Assembly: GCA_038496675.1 (NCBI GenBank)
Contig: CM076651.1
Location: 22,854,700 to 22,918,699 of the forward strand
Length of the DNA stretch: 64,000 nt
Origin: Rachycentron canadum
Taxonomy: Eukaryota; Chordata; Actinopteri; Carangiformes; Rachycentridae
Reading direction: 5' to 3'
Of this stretch, positions 24,801 through 33,418 are shown piece after piece (position 1 is the stretch's first letter; the number at the start of each line of letters is the position of its first letter). The notes below the pieces were generated by a model. The model had not been told where the DNA came from, ran no database searches, and worked only from the letters and a program-made list of their open reading frames with translations. A program made the translations under genes and the position numbers.

Positions 24801-27758
24801 CTGGAAGTGATCGTCACTCAGAGCTGCTTTGTGTGTGTGTATGTACATATGTGTGTGTAAATGCACTTGCTCCATGAGTTTTGGACTAATAAAACTGATC
24901 CTGTAGAAATACACATGAAGTCATAATTTTTAATATTTTGTCTTAAGTCCACATATGTCAGCAGAGGTTTTGCATCTTCCCTATAATGTAATAATAATAA
25001 TAATCGTAACAATCTTACAACAGAGCACTACTAGCCATGACATGCAGTTGAAAGCTCAGTTAGTCTGTCAAGTAACCAAGCTGAAAGTTTACACCAAAGA
25101 GAGTATCTCTGTCAGGGCAAAACTCAATTTTCTCATTTGTCTAAATGCCTTGTAGGAGGTCTAGGACCTTAATTCCTAGAACTCTTGACATTAATAAGTC
25201 CCTTGGTGCTGCCCACCTGCAGGTCGGACATCCAGAGCAAGCTTGGCATGCTCCCACAAAATGCACAGCGCATTACTACTTAAAATTAAGTTTTCTTTAG
25301 TTTAACATAAAACACACTTAATGTGGCTCAATGTGGGATGGCTCACAGTCTGCATTATCATTGTGGGACTGTGACGTTTAACCAGACCACTGACGACCAG
25401 ATCACCTTAGTGAGAAGCAGCATAACCAACTGGCTCAAAGATGTAAATGCTGAAAGCATTTGTAGGTATTAACATGCTATATCCCATTCGCTCTCCCATT
25501 CAGTAACTATGAACACTAAAGTAAAATTAATTCAGATTTACCAGCACCATAAACCCTCAGGATGACGGAGACTCCCTACCTGTGAAGAGGTCATTAAAGC
25601 CATCTTTCTCTCTATATCTCCATTATTCTACTTTAGTCCAGAAGTGTCCATGGATAAAAAAATAAAATGGGGTTTTCATAGAAGTATTCCAAGTTATGAA
25701 TCTTGTAAATCATGTAAAGCCTATTACAGGCTGTGAAGTAACTTCTCTCTACATTTCTGCCTCTTCCTTGCCTGAAAGTAGGTGTCCTTGTTTTCCTTGC
25801 CCTGTCCAGCTTTTGAAGGTGGATCAGGTCTATCGTCTTTTGTTTTCTCCAGGTCAGACTCTGTGTTGAATTTATTAGGCAGAATCGAAGCCTAATGAAT
25901 ACAGCCATTTGTTTATATCAAGGCATGAACCAAACATATAGGTGATTATACATTCACCTTTCTTCGTAACATCACTCCAGTTGTCTATTTTTAAGCAGCT
26001 ACAGTTTGACACCAAAAAGTTTTTTGAGTGATCACGAAGGACAATCATGATGGTAATGAATTTGTTTTTTGTTTTTTTTTCCCCTCCATAGACTGTTCCA
26101 CAGTGCAGAGACCAGCTCCCCCTCTTCCATTTATTGTGCTGAACTCTGAAGACTCCAGGAACACACGTCTCATCTGCTCTGTCCCCACTCCAGAAGAGAG
26201 ACTATTCTCACATCACTCCACATCTATGCCACTGCACTCACCATCCACAGCAATAAACGCAAATTCTCCAATGACTTATCTCTCAAATGGGGTGGTGGAT
26301 AGTCCCATCAAGATGAGTGGAGACCCTAAGAAACCTCCTTCCCTTTCCAGAATCACGTCACTCCCTCAGATGAACCCTGCTGAGAAAACTGTCCTGTCAC
26401 ATTGTCAAGACAAGCAGACCAACAGAAGCATGCATTCATTCATGGAAAATGTATCAAACCAGAAGCAAAACCAACAAACTCTGACAGAGAAGAAAAATGA
26501 TCCAACAGAATTAACGTCTGACCACAAAGCAGAGTCTCCTGCTGCAGCAGAATCTACTGGAACCCCTACATTCCCACCAGCTCAGACAGCCCAGGCCAGG
26601 AGGGCACTTTTTGGGAATCTGGCATCACATACACCTGTAAGAAGAACAAAAAGTGAGGGCCATGTCCGGGTGGCTGTACCCTTGGCTGGGCAGGCCCAGT
26701 CAGCTGTACCAGAGGTCTGCACGGATGCTACCATGAATGACCGCCTATGGAGCAAGCTGGAGCCAAGCAGCCACCGAGACAGCATGTCCTCTTCCTCTAG
26801 CATCTCTTCCAGTGACACTGTCATTGACCTGTCCCTTCCTAACCTGGCCAGGAAGAGCCTCACCAGCCTTCCCTCAGCCACCGGTACCTGCAACCCTATG
26901 TGGGTCAACTGTCGTCATTCAGCATTAATGTCTTACAATGCCGTGCGAGTCAGCAAGAGCAAGTCAAACCCCAACCTTCAGCAAAGCGAGTCCCCCGAAG
27001 ATGAGCTTAAGCCCCGGCCCCTGCAGCCATCCCAGGAAGCTTCTGTCGACTCACCCAGTAGAATGACTCAAAGAAGGCATACCTGGAGCCGGCTCTACAT
27101 GGAAGGGCTCAAGAATTCAGCAGCCAGCAGGCCATCCTCGGCAGCTACAACCCCAGCAGCTACAACTTCCATGTCCAAAAGCCTTGGGGATCTGACCTCT
27201 GATGACATTTCCTGTAACTTTGAAAGCAAGTACCGCAGCATCAGCCGCAGCTTCATTGTTAGGCCAACCAGGGACCAGCTCCGCCGTGGCAGCCCACAGA
27301 ATGCTCAGCCACCCAGCAACCTGACAGAGCAACTCCGAAAGTTGACTGATGTGGAGCCCCTGACTGAGAGTGACTTTGCTTTTGAAATCAGGCCTAGAGA
27401 ATCACAGGAGGAGTCTGTGGATGAGACTCTGGTGCGCAGAACCTCCTCAAGGAGTCAAAGCAGGGTGAGGTACATTGCAAACAGGGCCAAGAAGGCCCAG
27501 GAAAGGCAGAGACTCCAGGGTCTGATCCAGGGCAGGAGTGCAAGCTTTAGCCTTGGTGGTAGCATTGGCAGGGGAAGTAGTGCTAGCCCGATTGAAGAGC
27601 GGGGAAACCCTGAAGGGGCATGTTGTGTGGCACGCAGTCCCTGCACTAGCCTGGACCTGCTGAGTCAGCTCACCCCCCTAGGAGCCCCCTCTCTTAGACA
27701 GTCCCAGTCCTCTCCAGACCCTGAAAACAGTGAAGTCTTTTTCATGCTCAAACTCTAA
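3209..27758 (+). CDS. plch2: Phospholipase C-eta2 (1-phosphatidylinositol 4,5-bisphosphate phosphodiesterase eta-2), 3' part of gene
   Basis: Spliced CDS, partial at its 5' end because upstream exons are outside the window. Exons: 3209-3380, 5156-5263, 8074-8229, 9353-9451, 10653-10753, 11015-11103, 12279-12461, 12558-12665, 13518-13642, 15427-15511, 16125-16271, 17337-17416, optional 18495-18572, 21490-22741, optional 23044-23055, 26092-27758. Every intron is GT-AG and all phases join, giving about 1486 codons here with both optional exons. Domains in order: end of X box, acidic/Lys-rich X-Y linker, Y box, C2, long Ser-rich tail. The family enzyme hydrolyses PIP2 to IP3 and diacylglycerol at the membrane, is activated by low calcium, and is mainly neuronal. 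Assignment to eta2 rather than eta1 rests on the tail: TASAPTKSQ, SSSDTVIDLSLP, SKSKSNPNL, KSLGDLTSDD, SRSQSRVR and a final MLKL. The catalytic X-box histidines are not in view. Which teleost duplicate (a or b) cannot be told. Confidence 0.93.
3381..5155 (+). other. plch2 intron
   Basis: Non-coding apart from a copy of dispersed repeat B at about 3840-4065. The remainder has no exon, RNA gene or clear repeat that I can identify. Confidence 0.6.
3840..4065 (+). repeat. Dispersed repeat B, copy 1 (+)
   Basis: Shares a long stretch with the reverse complement of about 29330-29480: 'atcacaaagttgcagaagtcc', 'aaggctcaatctct', 'gatactttcacagtatta', 'gctttataat' and 'atggacat' occur in the same order and spacing. 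Further partial copies lie near 34640-34790 and 36685-36760. The class is unknown. Confidence 0.7.
5156..5263 (+). CDS. plch2: plch2 exon: start of X-Y linker (acidic)
   Basis: 108 nt, phase 0 to 0. It encodes GKKLPPNIDENAEEGDVSDE and continues with a second acidic run (DSADEMEDD). The acidic X-Y linker covers the active site in PLC enzymes and gives auto-inhibition (family knowledge). Acceptor ctcctttag, donor gtatgt. Confidence 0.92.
5264..8073 (+). other. plch2 intron
   Basis: No exon recognised. It contains a short perfect hairpin at 7468-7515 and poly-A/T runs. The rest looks unique. Confidence 0.55.
7468..7515. repeat. Perfect 13-bp inverted repeat, 22-nt loop
   Basis: cttttctggtcat at 7468-7480 is the exact reverse complement of 7503-7515. 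The position is intronic. Confidence 0.85.
8074..8229 (+). CDS. plch2: plch2 exon: X-Y linker (basic)
   Basis: 156 nt, phase 0 to 0, encoding TSANRKQVENMAKKKLDNLM followed by a Pro/Gly/Lys-rich end (GKPTGKTGTK). Acceptor tcttcctccag, donor gtaaaa. The reading frame remains open for 51 bases past the donor, to a TGA at 8281, so intron retention would shorten the protein. Confidence 0.9.
8290..8560 (+). repeat. Dispersed repeat A, copy 1 (3' part)
   Basis: Shares 'ctgaacagaaaggcaaac', a '..ggcagt.' spacer, 'agcaagtt' and a run leading to 'taccyacyaa' with 14600-14725 and 19610-19720. It begins only about 60 nt after the exon at 8074-8229. Confidence 0.65.
8561..9352 (+). other. plch2 intron, rest
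   Basis: AT-rich sequence with poly-T at 8863-8878. No exon or named repeat was seen. Confidence 0.5.
9353..9451 (+). CDS. plch2: plch2 exon: X-Y linker
   Basis: 99 nt, phase 0 to 0, encoding AKSEDGTDTADEANPSSNKH and ending NFSKRK. The donor gttgac is weak, so this linker exon may be variably included; skipping it keeps the frame. Confidence 0.85.
10209..10235. repeat. Perfect 11-bp hairpin, 5-nt loop
   Basis: tgccattgact (10209-10219), loop aagtc, then the exact reverse complement at 10225-10235. Only 6 nt separate it from the next perfect hairpin. Confidence 0.9.
10242..10275. repeat. Perfect 15-bp hairpin, 4-nt loop
   Basis: atatcactgtatcaa (10242-10256), loop tccg, exact reverse complement at 10261-10275. 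It is the second of a pair of neighbouring perfect hairpins. Confidence 0.92.
10653..10753 (+). CDS. plch2: plch2 exon: X-Y linker (Lys/Ser-rich)
   Basis: 101 nt, phase 0 to 2, encoding KKSTKLKKTSSFEDTDTDQE and ending in a short Ser/Thr-rich run. Acceptor gtttgcag, donor gtatgc. The split Lys codon is completed by the exon at 11015. Confidence 0.88.
11015..11103 (+). CDS. plch2: plch2 exon: entry to Y box
   Basis: 89 nt, phase 2 to 1, encoding KKTMKLSRALSDLVKYTRSV and then GLYDIEAQ. The LSDLV-YT block is the first conserved element of the PLC Y box. Acceptor gacctcacag, donor gtaagc. Confidence 0.93.
11104..12278 (+). other. plch2 intron
   Basis: AT-rich. Short ORFs such as 11713-12012 have no splice borders or family motifs. 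Nothing else was recognised. Confidence 0.55.
12279..12461 (+). CDS. plch2: plch2 exon: catalytic Y box
   Basis: 183 nt, phase 1 to 1. It carries SLSETKAHQVMQQ, then SRIYPSSYRVDSSNFNPQPF and WNTGCQL. The SYR / SSNF.P..FW..GCQ pattern is the Y-box substrate pocket; the Ser and Arg that contact the inositol phosphates are present. Confidence 0.95.
12558..12665 (+). CDS. plch2: plch2 exon: end of Y box
   Basis: 108 nt, phase 1 to 1, encoding VALNYQSEGRVLQLNRAKFY and then GNCGYILKPVCMCE. It completes the TIM barrel (ALNYQ, NGNCGYILKP). The intron before it is only 96 nt. Confidence 0.94.
12930..13260 (+). repeat. Dispersed repeat A, copy 2 (central part)
   Basis: The string 'aaacacagcagccgggtgaa', then 'cctgctaattt', 'agcacagacac', 'tttcacctgtcca' and 'cacagcagctagaagctc', follows the same order as 19295-19570. 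It lies between the Y-box and C2 exons. Confidence 0.7.
13518..13642 (+). CDS. plch2: plch2 exon: first strand block of C2 domain
   Basis: 125 nt, phase 1 to 0, encoding AFNPNTEDPLPGQMKKQLVL and then KIISGQQLPKPK. The L-I-SGQ-LP pattern opens the type II C2 domain of PLC, used for membrane docking and calcium binding. Donor gtagga. Confidence 0.93.
14050..14735 (+). repeat. Dispersed repeat A, copy 3 (long copy)
   Basis: Matches 19200-19720 over its length: 'taatggaaaaggct', 'gggtcaaatgactc', 'gatcagcattaatgtaaaca', 'gctgtaacatct', 'cagacactgtaaa', 'agacctt', 'gtcatgaagtttt', 'tttacagga', 'gaacagaaagacaaac', 'agcaggttca', and 'tgtgtatacccac' near the end. No ORF and no clear terminal repeats were seen; likely non-autonomous. 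Confidence 0.75.
14739..14817. repeat. Perfect 25-bp inverted repeat, 29-nt loop
   Basis: 14739-14763 is the exact reverse complement of 14793-14817 (core aactgtttggagaact / agttctccaaacagtt). It directly follows the end of a repeat A copy. If transcribed within the intron it would form a stable stem. Confidence 0.93.
15427..15511 (+). CDS. plch2: plch2 exon: C2 domain
   Basis: 85 nt, phase 0 to 1, encoding IIDPFVEVEIIGLPVDCCKE and then QTRVVDDN. DPFVEVEI supplies one C2 calcium-binding loop. Acceptor cctcctgtcag, donor gtgagt. Confidence 0.93.
15784..15828. repeat. (TG)n microsatellite
   Basis: About 22 uninterrupted TG units in the intron between the two middle C2 exons. Likely polymorphic. 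Confidence 0.97.
16125..16271 (+). CDS. plch2: plch2 exon: C2 domain
   Basis: 147 nt, phase 1 to 1, encoding GFNPMWEETLVFTVHMPELA and the second loop WDHDPIGQDFIGQRT. The preceding intron carries a long TG repeat at 15784-15828, about 300 nt before the acceptor. Confidence 0.94.
16272..17336 (+). other. plch2 intron
   Basis: AT-rich, with no exon or repeat that I recognise. Confidence 0.5.
17337..17416 (+). CDS. plch2: plch2 exon: end of C2 domain
   Basis: 80 nt, phase 1 to 0, encoding YRHVYLEGMEEASIFVHVAV and then NDITGK. The end at 17416 (aag|gtaggt) is chosen because phase 0 fits both possible next exons (18495 and 21490). An overlapping GT at 17412 would break the frame. Confidence 0.92.
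18495..18572 (+). CDS. plch2: plch2 optional exon: post-C2 cassette or alternative C terminus
   Basis: 78 nt, phase 0 on both sides, encoding WTPLFPNAPFRGKKFLGALK and then LPLKTQ. The acceptor is gatttcag and the donor is cag|gtgtag. Mammalian PLC-eta genes carry a comparable W-x-P-L...FLGA exon directly after the C2 domain (family knowledge, from memory). If the donor is used, the frame runs on into 21490. If it is not, the next codons are Val and TAG (stop 18576-18578), giving a protein that ends just after C2. It lies in the middle of a 4-kb intron, with no other good ORF nearby. Confidence 0.72.
19200..19720 (+). repeat. Dispersed repeat A, copy 4 (long copy)
   Basis: Aligns by eye with 14050-14735 through most of its length and with 12930-13260 and 8290-8560 in parts, always on the same strand. 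Shared 3' core: 'ctgaacagaaaggcaaact', 'agcaggttcac', 'tgtgtatacccactaattt'. Confidence 0.75.
21490..22741 (+). CDS. plch2: plch2 exon: large C-terminal tail exon
   Basis: 1252 nt, phase 0 to 1. It opens with ARAASGIKGLFHRNPKQASL and contains LLRRTASAPTKSQ, a Lys/Arg-rich centre and a Ser-rich run (SLSDSSSCDSFRSLSSLDSP), ending QKMEELRHKSPMFFA. The tail is predicted disordered, with many possible phosphorylation sites; its role in family members is regulatory and targeting. If the donor at 22742 is ignored, the frame adds GKMYPRQP and stops at 22767. Confidence 0.93.
22742..26091 (+). other. plch2 last intron (3.4 kb)
   Basis: Contains the candidate microexon at 23044-23055. Otherwise AT-rich and without exons that I can support. 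A short TG tract lies at 24830-24858. Confidence 0.55.
23044..23055 (+). CDS. plch2: plch2 optional 12-nt microexon
   Basis: A 12-nt segment flanked by gtgctgggcag and gtaagt. It enters and leaves in phase 1, so it adds four residues (Asp-Glu-Arg-Ser) between the exons at 21490 and 26092, and skipping it keeps the frame. It has a weak pyrimidine tract and a TGC about 10 nt before the acceptor, as in neuronal microexons that depend on SRRM4. Called from splice-site geometry alone. Confidence 0.6.
26092..27758 (+). CDS. plch2: plch2 last exon: Ser-rich tail and stop
   Basis: 1667 nt, entered in phase 1 after cctccatag, stop TAA at 27756-27758. It contains RRTKSEGHVRV, HRDSMSSSSSISSSDTVIDL, SKSKSNPNL, KSLGDLTSDDISCNFESKY, LTEQLRKL, SRSQSRVRYIANRAKKAQER and GNPEGAC, and ends MLKL. 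The order of these blocks matches the PLC-eta C-terminal region. The final hydrophobic-x-hydrophobic pattern could be a class II PDZ ligand (inference). Confidence 0.94.
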
Positions 27759-28900
27759 GAACTGGCAGACTTGGAACTTAGCGTGAGAGACACAGCGAGA
27801 AACTTGTTTGGAATAAAGTCCAATTTTATCTCAAGTAGAAATCTTTTTTTAGAAAAAGTTGCATATCTTGCTTAATTTCTCACAGGAAACTTCACAATGC
27901 AGATTATTTCAACAGTTGTCTCACAGAAATTGATCCCACGAATAATTGATCCATCATCTTGAGTTTGTGAAAGTTCAATTTTATAACATTCAAAAAACAT
28001 TGTCTCAAAACTTCATTTAAAAGCAACTACTTGTCATCTTTTGCACCAAATGTTAAATCATTGCCAGAATGTATTGAGTGAAAAATAACCAGGAGTTTTT
28101 ATATGGCTGTTTATGTTGACTGTGATCTACACTCATGTTTGAGATTTCTTTTTTTTTTTTAAACCTGACATGAGCAGACAGTAGCAATAGATCACACCTA
28201 GAGAACAGGATTTTAAATGATCCATTCTTTTTATTTACTTGAACTGTAATGATGTACTTTATAAATACTTAGTGTCAAAGCATTGTTATCAGCCCATCCA
28301 TCCACTTGCAATATTTTGAAAATGCTGGCATGGTATCATATTGAAGGTAATGTACAGTCTGAGGTTCGTCTCTTATGTCTTTGAAAAAAATAGAAATGCA
28401 GGACAAAAGCTCTTTATTTTAAGTATTCTTTGTGTAGTGGTTACATCATAATTTGACTGCCAATATTTTGCAAACCTTCCTGACCTGTGGCACGTCGCAG
28501 CACAGAGTTCCTGTACTTTAAAGCAGTGGTAGACTCCCCCACACAAAGATTAGCCCCCTTTTAGTTGACTGCATGTCTCTAATGCAATGTGATGTTTTAA
28601 TAAAAAATTTGTTAATATTCCAAACTTTTTTTTTTTTTTTTTTTTGATTGTCTCTTTGGTGGTCACACGAGCATCATGTCTGAAACCCCCATGTTCACAT
28701 CAGTCCATAGTACTAAAACAAGATGGAAATGATCTGTATGGAAGCACGTTTATTTGTCGACCTGCTGTATTGTTTGCACTGCCATGCCAGTTCTTTGTGC
28801 AAAAATTTTAGGGATGATATTTAATTCAAACAATGTGTAATTATGACCTAAATAAATCTCAACTGAATATGATTGAATGTTTCACAGCTCATTTGTCATT
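27759..28900 (+). other. plch2: plch2 3' untranslated region
   Basis: AT-rich and without ORFs. Poly(A) signals AATAAA occur at 27812-27817, 28599-28604 and 28851-28856. The second is followed by a long T run (28627-28645) and a GT-rich stretch, a good downstream element. Confidence 0.7.
28599..28645 (+). terminator. plch2: Likely main plch2 polyadenylation site
   Basis: AATAAA at 28599-28604, with a U-rich tract at 28627-28645 and 'ggtggtc' following. An alternative AATAAA lies at 28851-28856. Confidence 0.55.
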
Positions 28901-30884
28901 TACTCTTAATCTATGAACAGCTGCTTTCAGTTCACAGACAAAGGCAAATCATTAACAGTCTAGTTAAATTGAGCCTTACACAAGCTGACATGTAAAAGCC
29001 TCTGGCTTTGGGTTTGGCAGGGTCTGCTTGCTGCTCTAATTATGGACTCTGCTTGGGTCTGTGTTTACCAGCCATCACCTCTCTCAACCTCCCTTACAAA
29101 AAAAAAAAAAATCTAAGACCCCCCGCAGGAAGGGAGAATGTTCCAGAACAAAGACGACAAGCTCAAGCACTCATTAAAGGGGAGAAAAACATCTTTTAAC
29201 TATCACTCACCACCCAAGATCAGAATTTGCAATACTATTTATTCAGACTTTTTAGACTCTAAAATGTGACACTATGTATGGAATAAATTTCAGTCATACT
29301 CCAGAGTTATCTTCTGAGCCTTTTTCTGGGCAAAAATTGAACCTCTTTAAATGTCCATATCTTCTTTGATTATAAAGCAGGTCTAGGTTCTATCATAATA
29401 CTGTGAAAGTATCAGTCTGTTCTCAGAAATTGAGCCTTAAAACCAGCCATCAGGACTTCTGTAACTTTGTGATGTCACAACAAAGCAGTCACCACCCTCA
29501 GCTATTTCCCAAGCCCAGCCCACCTGAACCCACCTGAGTCTTATATTTTATTCAATAACTCAGAAAACAGTCAGCCAATCAGGAGATTGGTTCACTGACC
29601 TGTTGTTATTAGTGTTCCAGAGAGATGTTAGTGAGAGATGAAAAACTACATTGAGATGGTTTTGGGGTCTTAAAACCATACATATATAAATATATCTTCT
29701 TATGGATATTAACATTTCAGATAAAAAAAAAAAAGACATACAGACCTATTGACAACCTCTAGAACACTGATCACTTCTGAAAATATCTAAATGTAGACAG
29801 TAATGGGTCATATTGACCTATACTTGAAAAACCAAACCCAAAGTCAGCTCTAAGGATACACGCAGTTCCCTCCATGGATGCTGAATTGTCAGTCAAAGGG
29901 CTGTCCATTGTCAAGTCTGTGGTTTCCAAAGCTGACAGCCACCTCTGGCGAGCTGTCAGACTCTGCCAGACCTCTTCCTCAGCTCTGTAAGACTTTGTGA
30001 AGCATGACATGCTCAGTTTAACGCCACAGACTCTTGTGTGCTTCAGCCAGCACACAAACACAAAAGACAGCTTCATTAGGATTCCAAGAAAACCACCGAG
30101 TCCCTTTTAAAGCCGTATTTATCTAGACAATTTGGCACGGCTTGGCCCCTCAACTGAAACCTCCATGCCCTGTCTAGCACTTCAGGCCTGAGAGAATGTT
30201 TTTGTCTCAGAGTGATTCAGTCTTTCCTTTCAAGATGAAATCACCTGTTTTCAAAGGTGAAGATAAATACATCCAAGTTTGTGAGCTGATGCTTAAACCT
30301 AAAGGTTTTTGTGGACACTGCCTCTAAAATATACTATAAAGTTGTGAATGAATGAATATGGGGTTTGCAGGAGTCATAACTGATGCCAGAGATCTTAACA
30401 TTAATGGTTGTATTACAGGAAATACAAAGCTTATGTCGAAGAGCCCCTCAGGGTCGTCAGCAGGGAGAGAAATTGTGCTCCAAAAAAACATGACTCCCTG
30501 CGACCTCCAATCCATTCATCCGTAAGGTTATTACATGAAACCCCACCCCCAAATATAAACCCTCCACCTTCCTCAAAATCCTGTTACGTAACCTTACAAA
30601 ACAAGTGTGTAAAATTGTTAGGGTAATTACATTTCAATCTAGAGGTGGGCTAAAAACAGCTGTGTACTGTAGTTCATCCAGTCCATTTTATTTCTTGGTA
30701 TCAGCTGGAATGATGGGAGGAGGAAGAAGAACATGGTTTGTTATTCCTGTTGGAGTTGGAATAATTCTACACTAGAATACATCTGGCTTTTATTATTTGA
30801 CGTCATCTCTTGACTCTGCCAAAACCTGTGCCTCACAATCACTGATTTATTCTCCTCTTAATCTCCTCCCTCCCTGTGCTCCCC
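28901..30884. other. Intergenic region between plch2 and the receptor gene
   Basis: About 2 kb. Holds dispersed repeat B on the minus strand (about 29330-29720) and otherwise unique sequence, with no supported gene. Confidence 0.6.
29330..29720 (-). repeat. Dispersed repeat B, copy 2 (-)
   Basis: The reverse complement of 29335-29480 matches 3865-4060 ('catcacaaagttacagaag', 'aaggctcaatttctgag', 'gatactttcacagtattat'). The distal part ('ccaatcaggagattggttcac', 'gtgttccagagagatgtta') matches a teleost repeat I recognise. Confidence 0.72.
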
Positions 30885-30886
30885 CA

Positions 30887-31019
30887 TATAAGACCCCACT
30901 ATGTTCTGCTGCACACAACCCTTCTCACTGGCCAATTGCAACAGTTGGGAATTTCTTCAACAGTTTCCTGGAGTAGTCCCTACACAGTTTTGATTCACAC
31001 TGCAGCTGACATAACTTTG
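30887..31019 (+). promoter_or_regulatory. Putative promoter and non-coding first exon of receptor gene
   Basis: A TATA-like catataaga at 30885-30893 precedes a segment ending in cataactttg|gtaaga (donor at 31020), whose next acceptor is just before the ATG exon (31164). A transcription start near 30915 would give a 5' UTR exon of about 100 nt. This is predicted from signals only. Confidence 0.4.
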
Positions 31020-31167
31020 GTAAGAAATCTCTTATTATGTAGTTTATTTCAACACCATATTTTACTATAGCTTAATATTTTTTGTAAATGTACATGCTCC
31101 TGGTTAGGCAACATCTGAGATAAAATATGTTTATACAAATGTGTCAATCTATGTGATTTTCAGCAAC

Positions 31168-31231
31168 ATGAGAGACTGCACTGCTCTGGTCTTCTGTGTG
31201 GCAGCCATGACTATATGGATGGTTACTACAG
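31168..31231 (+). CDS. Receptor exon: start codon and signal peptide
   Basis: The exon opens at 31164 after attttcag; the ATG at 31168 has A at -3. It encodes MRDCTALVFCVAAMTIW and then MVTT, a short n-region, a hydrophobic core and small residues before a likely cleavage site. It ends in phase 1 with donor gtaaga. Confidence 0.85.
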
Positions 31232-33379
31232 GTAAGACTCACACACACACATAAACAATAACACATGGTGCATCATGATTGTCACAATGTCTGTTTTTAG
31301 CAGAACCTAGTCTTCATTTACTGATCATAGCCTGCTGCACTGACAGATGAAAACCCAACCAACAGCATGAAGAGAATAACAGAAGAAACAGACACTGTGC
31401 TGCATTTGTTCCCACTCAGCCATCTTCACCTGGGAACAAACAAAGCAGCCTCTGCTCTTCTGTGGTCTTAATATTGCAAACTTTTCTTGGAAGCACAACT
31501 GCTGTGTTGGCAAAGATAATGTACGTGACATCAACCTCAGTGAGCAAAGAACAATATGAATGCAGTCCCATTCCACACTGCACAATTAAGAGAAGAGGAA
31601 ATCGTCTGCTCCAACCTGGCAACAAACTCAAGGTTAAGAGTAGTTAATTTAGACAAAGAGAGACTTCTGGGTTTACAGGCACACATGCATATGCAAAATG
31701 CATTGATTATGTTATTCTGATGTGGACATGTCAGAATAAAATATGTACACCACAGGGTCTTCCTGGTTGGAAATAGAAGTAAACCAGAGTTAAGTGTCAT
31801 GATTCTTATATATACTGTATATAGACAGATCTCACAACCATATACAATATATACAACATACTACAACTAGGCTATGTGGACAAGAACATTTATTACAATC
31901 ATAATTAAATATAAAATTAGGAATAAAGACAGAGAGGCAATTTGGGGAACAGTATCTTGCCCAAGGACACGATGACACAACATGTGGAATGGTGGAGGTG
32001 GGAATCAAACACGGGGTGGGTGACCCACTCTACCTCCTGGCTGTGGCTCAGGTCTGAAATCTATTACCTTAGTAAAATGCCAAAGCATCAAATTTAGAAA
32101 TCCAATAAGTCTCTCTCTTAAATCATTTATTGAGACGATCACTGCTCCACAAAGTATACTGTGGAATTATCCTGGTTAACATAGGTTCTAATATTACAAA
32201 CTACCTCTTCAAGTATTTATTTGTCCATTTGTCTGTGAGATTTTGCTGCAGTTATTGTACTGGTGTCCAAAAGTCTGTAACTCGATCTGTCATTTTGGTT
32301 GCATGGCACCACTGTGTCTGTTGGCATCACACTCACTTATTAAGCAGTTTTCATCTGCATGCTGTTACTTACCTTCATACTTGTGCACTAGGATAGGCGG
32401 GCATGGTCAGTTCATATACTAAAAAGCTCTGTGGCCAGTTACACAAAGGTTACCTCAATTTTTCAGCAGTAAAATTTTTCTGTTTCTGTGGAGACAATTT
32501 GTTTGCTTAAACTTCTGTTTAAACTCAGTTAGTGGCCCAGCACACTGCTGACATGTGGACATGAAACACCTCAACTGTAGATAAAATATCTAATTTATCT
32601 GTAGCAGGAAAATGTAGCTCAATCATTAATAGAAAAGAAATTGGAGTGATGCAACTCTTTCCAACATTTCCTTGACTTATCAAGTTTGTTTTTTCCTTAG
32701 TTTGGGGTCTTTTGTGCAACAGTCTTACTAACTTACTGTTTAAGTGTGAGTCCAAGATAAAGAGAAAACCTCAAACATATTTTATGGAAAACTTGAGGTG
32801 TAATGGCTCCACCCATTAAGGTTTCACTCTGCCAATGAGATTGTTTCCTCCTCCAAAGCAGCCCTGCCTTTATGCACTGTCTGCAGAGATGATATTCTGC
32901 TCTGTGCCAGCAATCTCTGGCTGGCCTAGATGGGGTCTCACTCTCAAATCATTCCCCTCACTTTACTCTTTCCCCCCAATGGCCCTGTTAGACGGCTGGG
33001 GTCCTATCAAAGCAGAGAAGAGGCATCATCTAGTGTGGCAGCGCCCCATTTCTCACCAGTGGAGGGGCCACAGCCTTGCTGTGGTCCAGAAAGCACTATG
33101 ATAAATCAATTAACCATGTTGTGGGAGGACTCTGCTGGCAGGCGGTGAACTGACAGGCATCTCCGCAGATCCTAGGTCCTGCCATCTTCTCTAGAGGAAG
33201 CTGACAGGGTGTCATGGGCTTTATATGACCCAACCGCCCTGCTTTTGTTATTGCATGCAATTAAGAAGAACTTGCACCCCTGGCACCTCCGCTTCCCAGC
33301 TCCCTTCTTGGATTGACCCTGGCAGGGCATGTTAGAGCTTGCTGGTCACACTGCAAATGCAATTGGTCACAGCTACACA

Positions 33380-33418
<39 letters not shown>

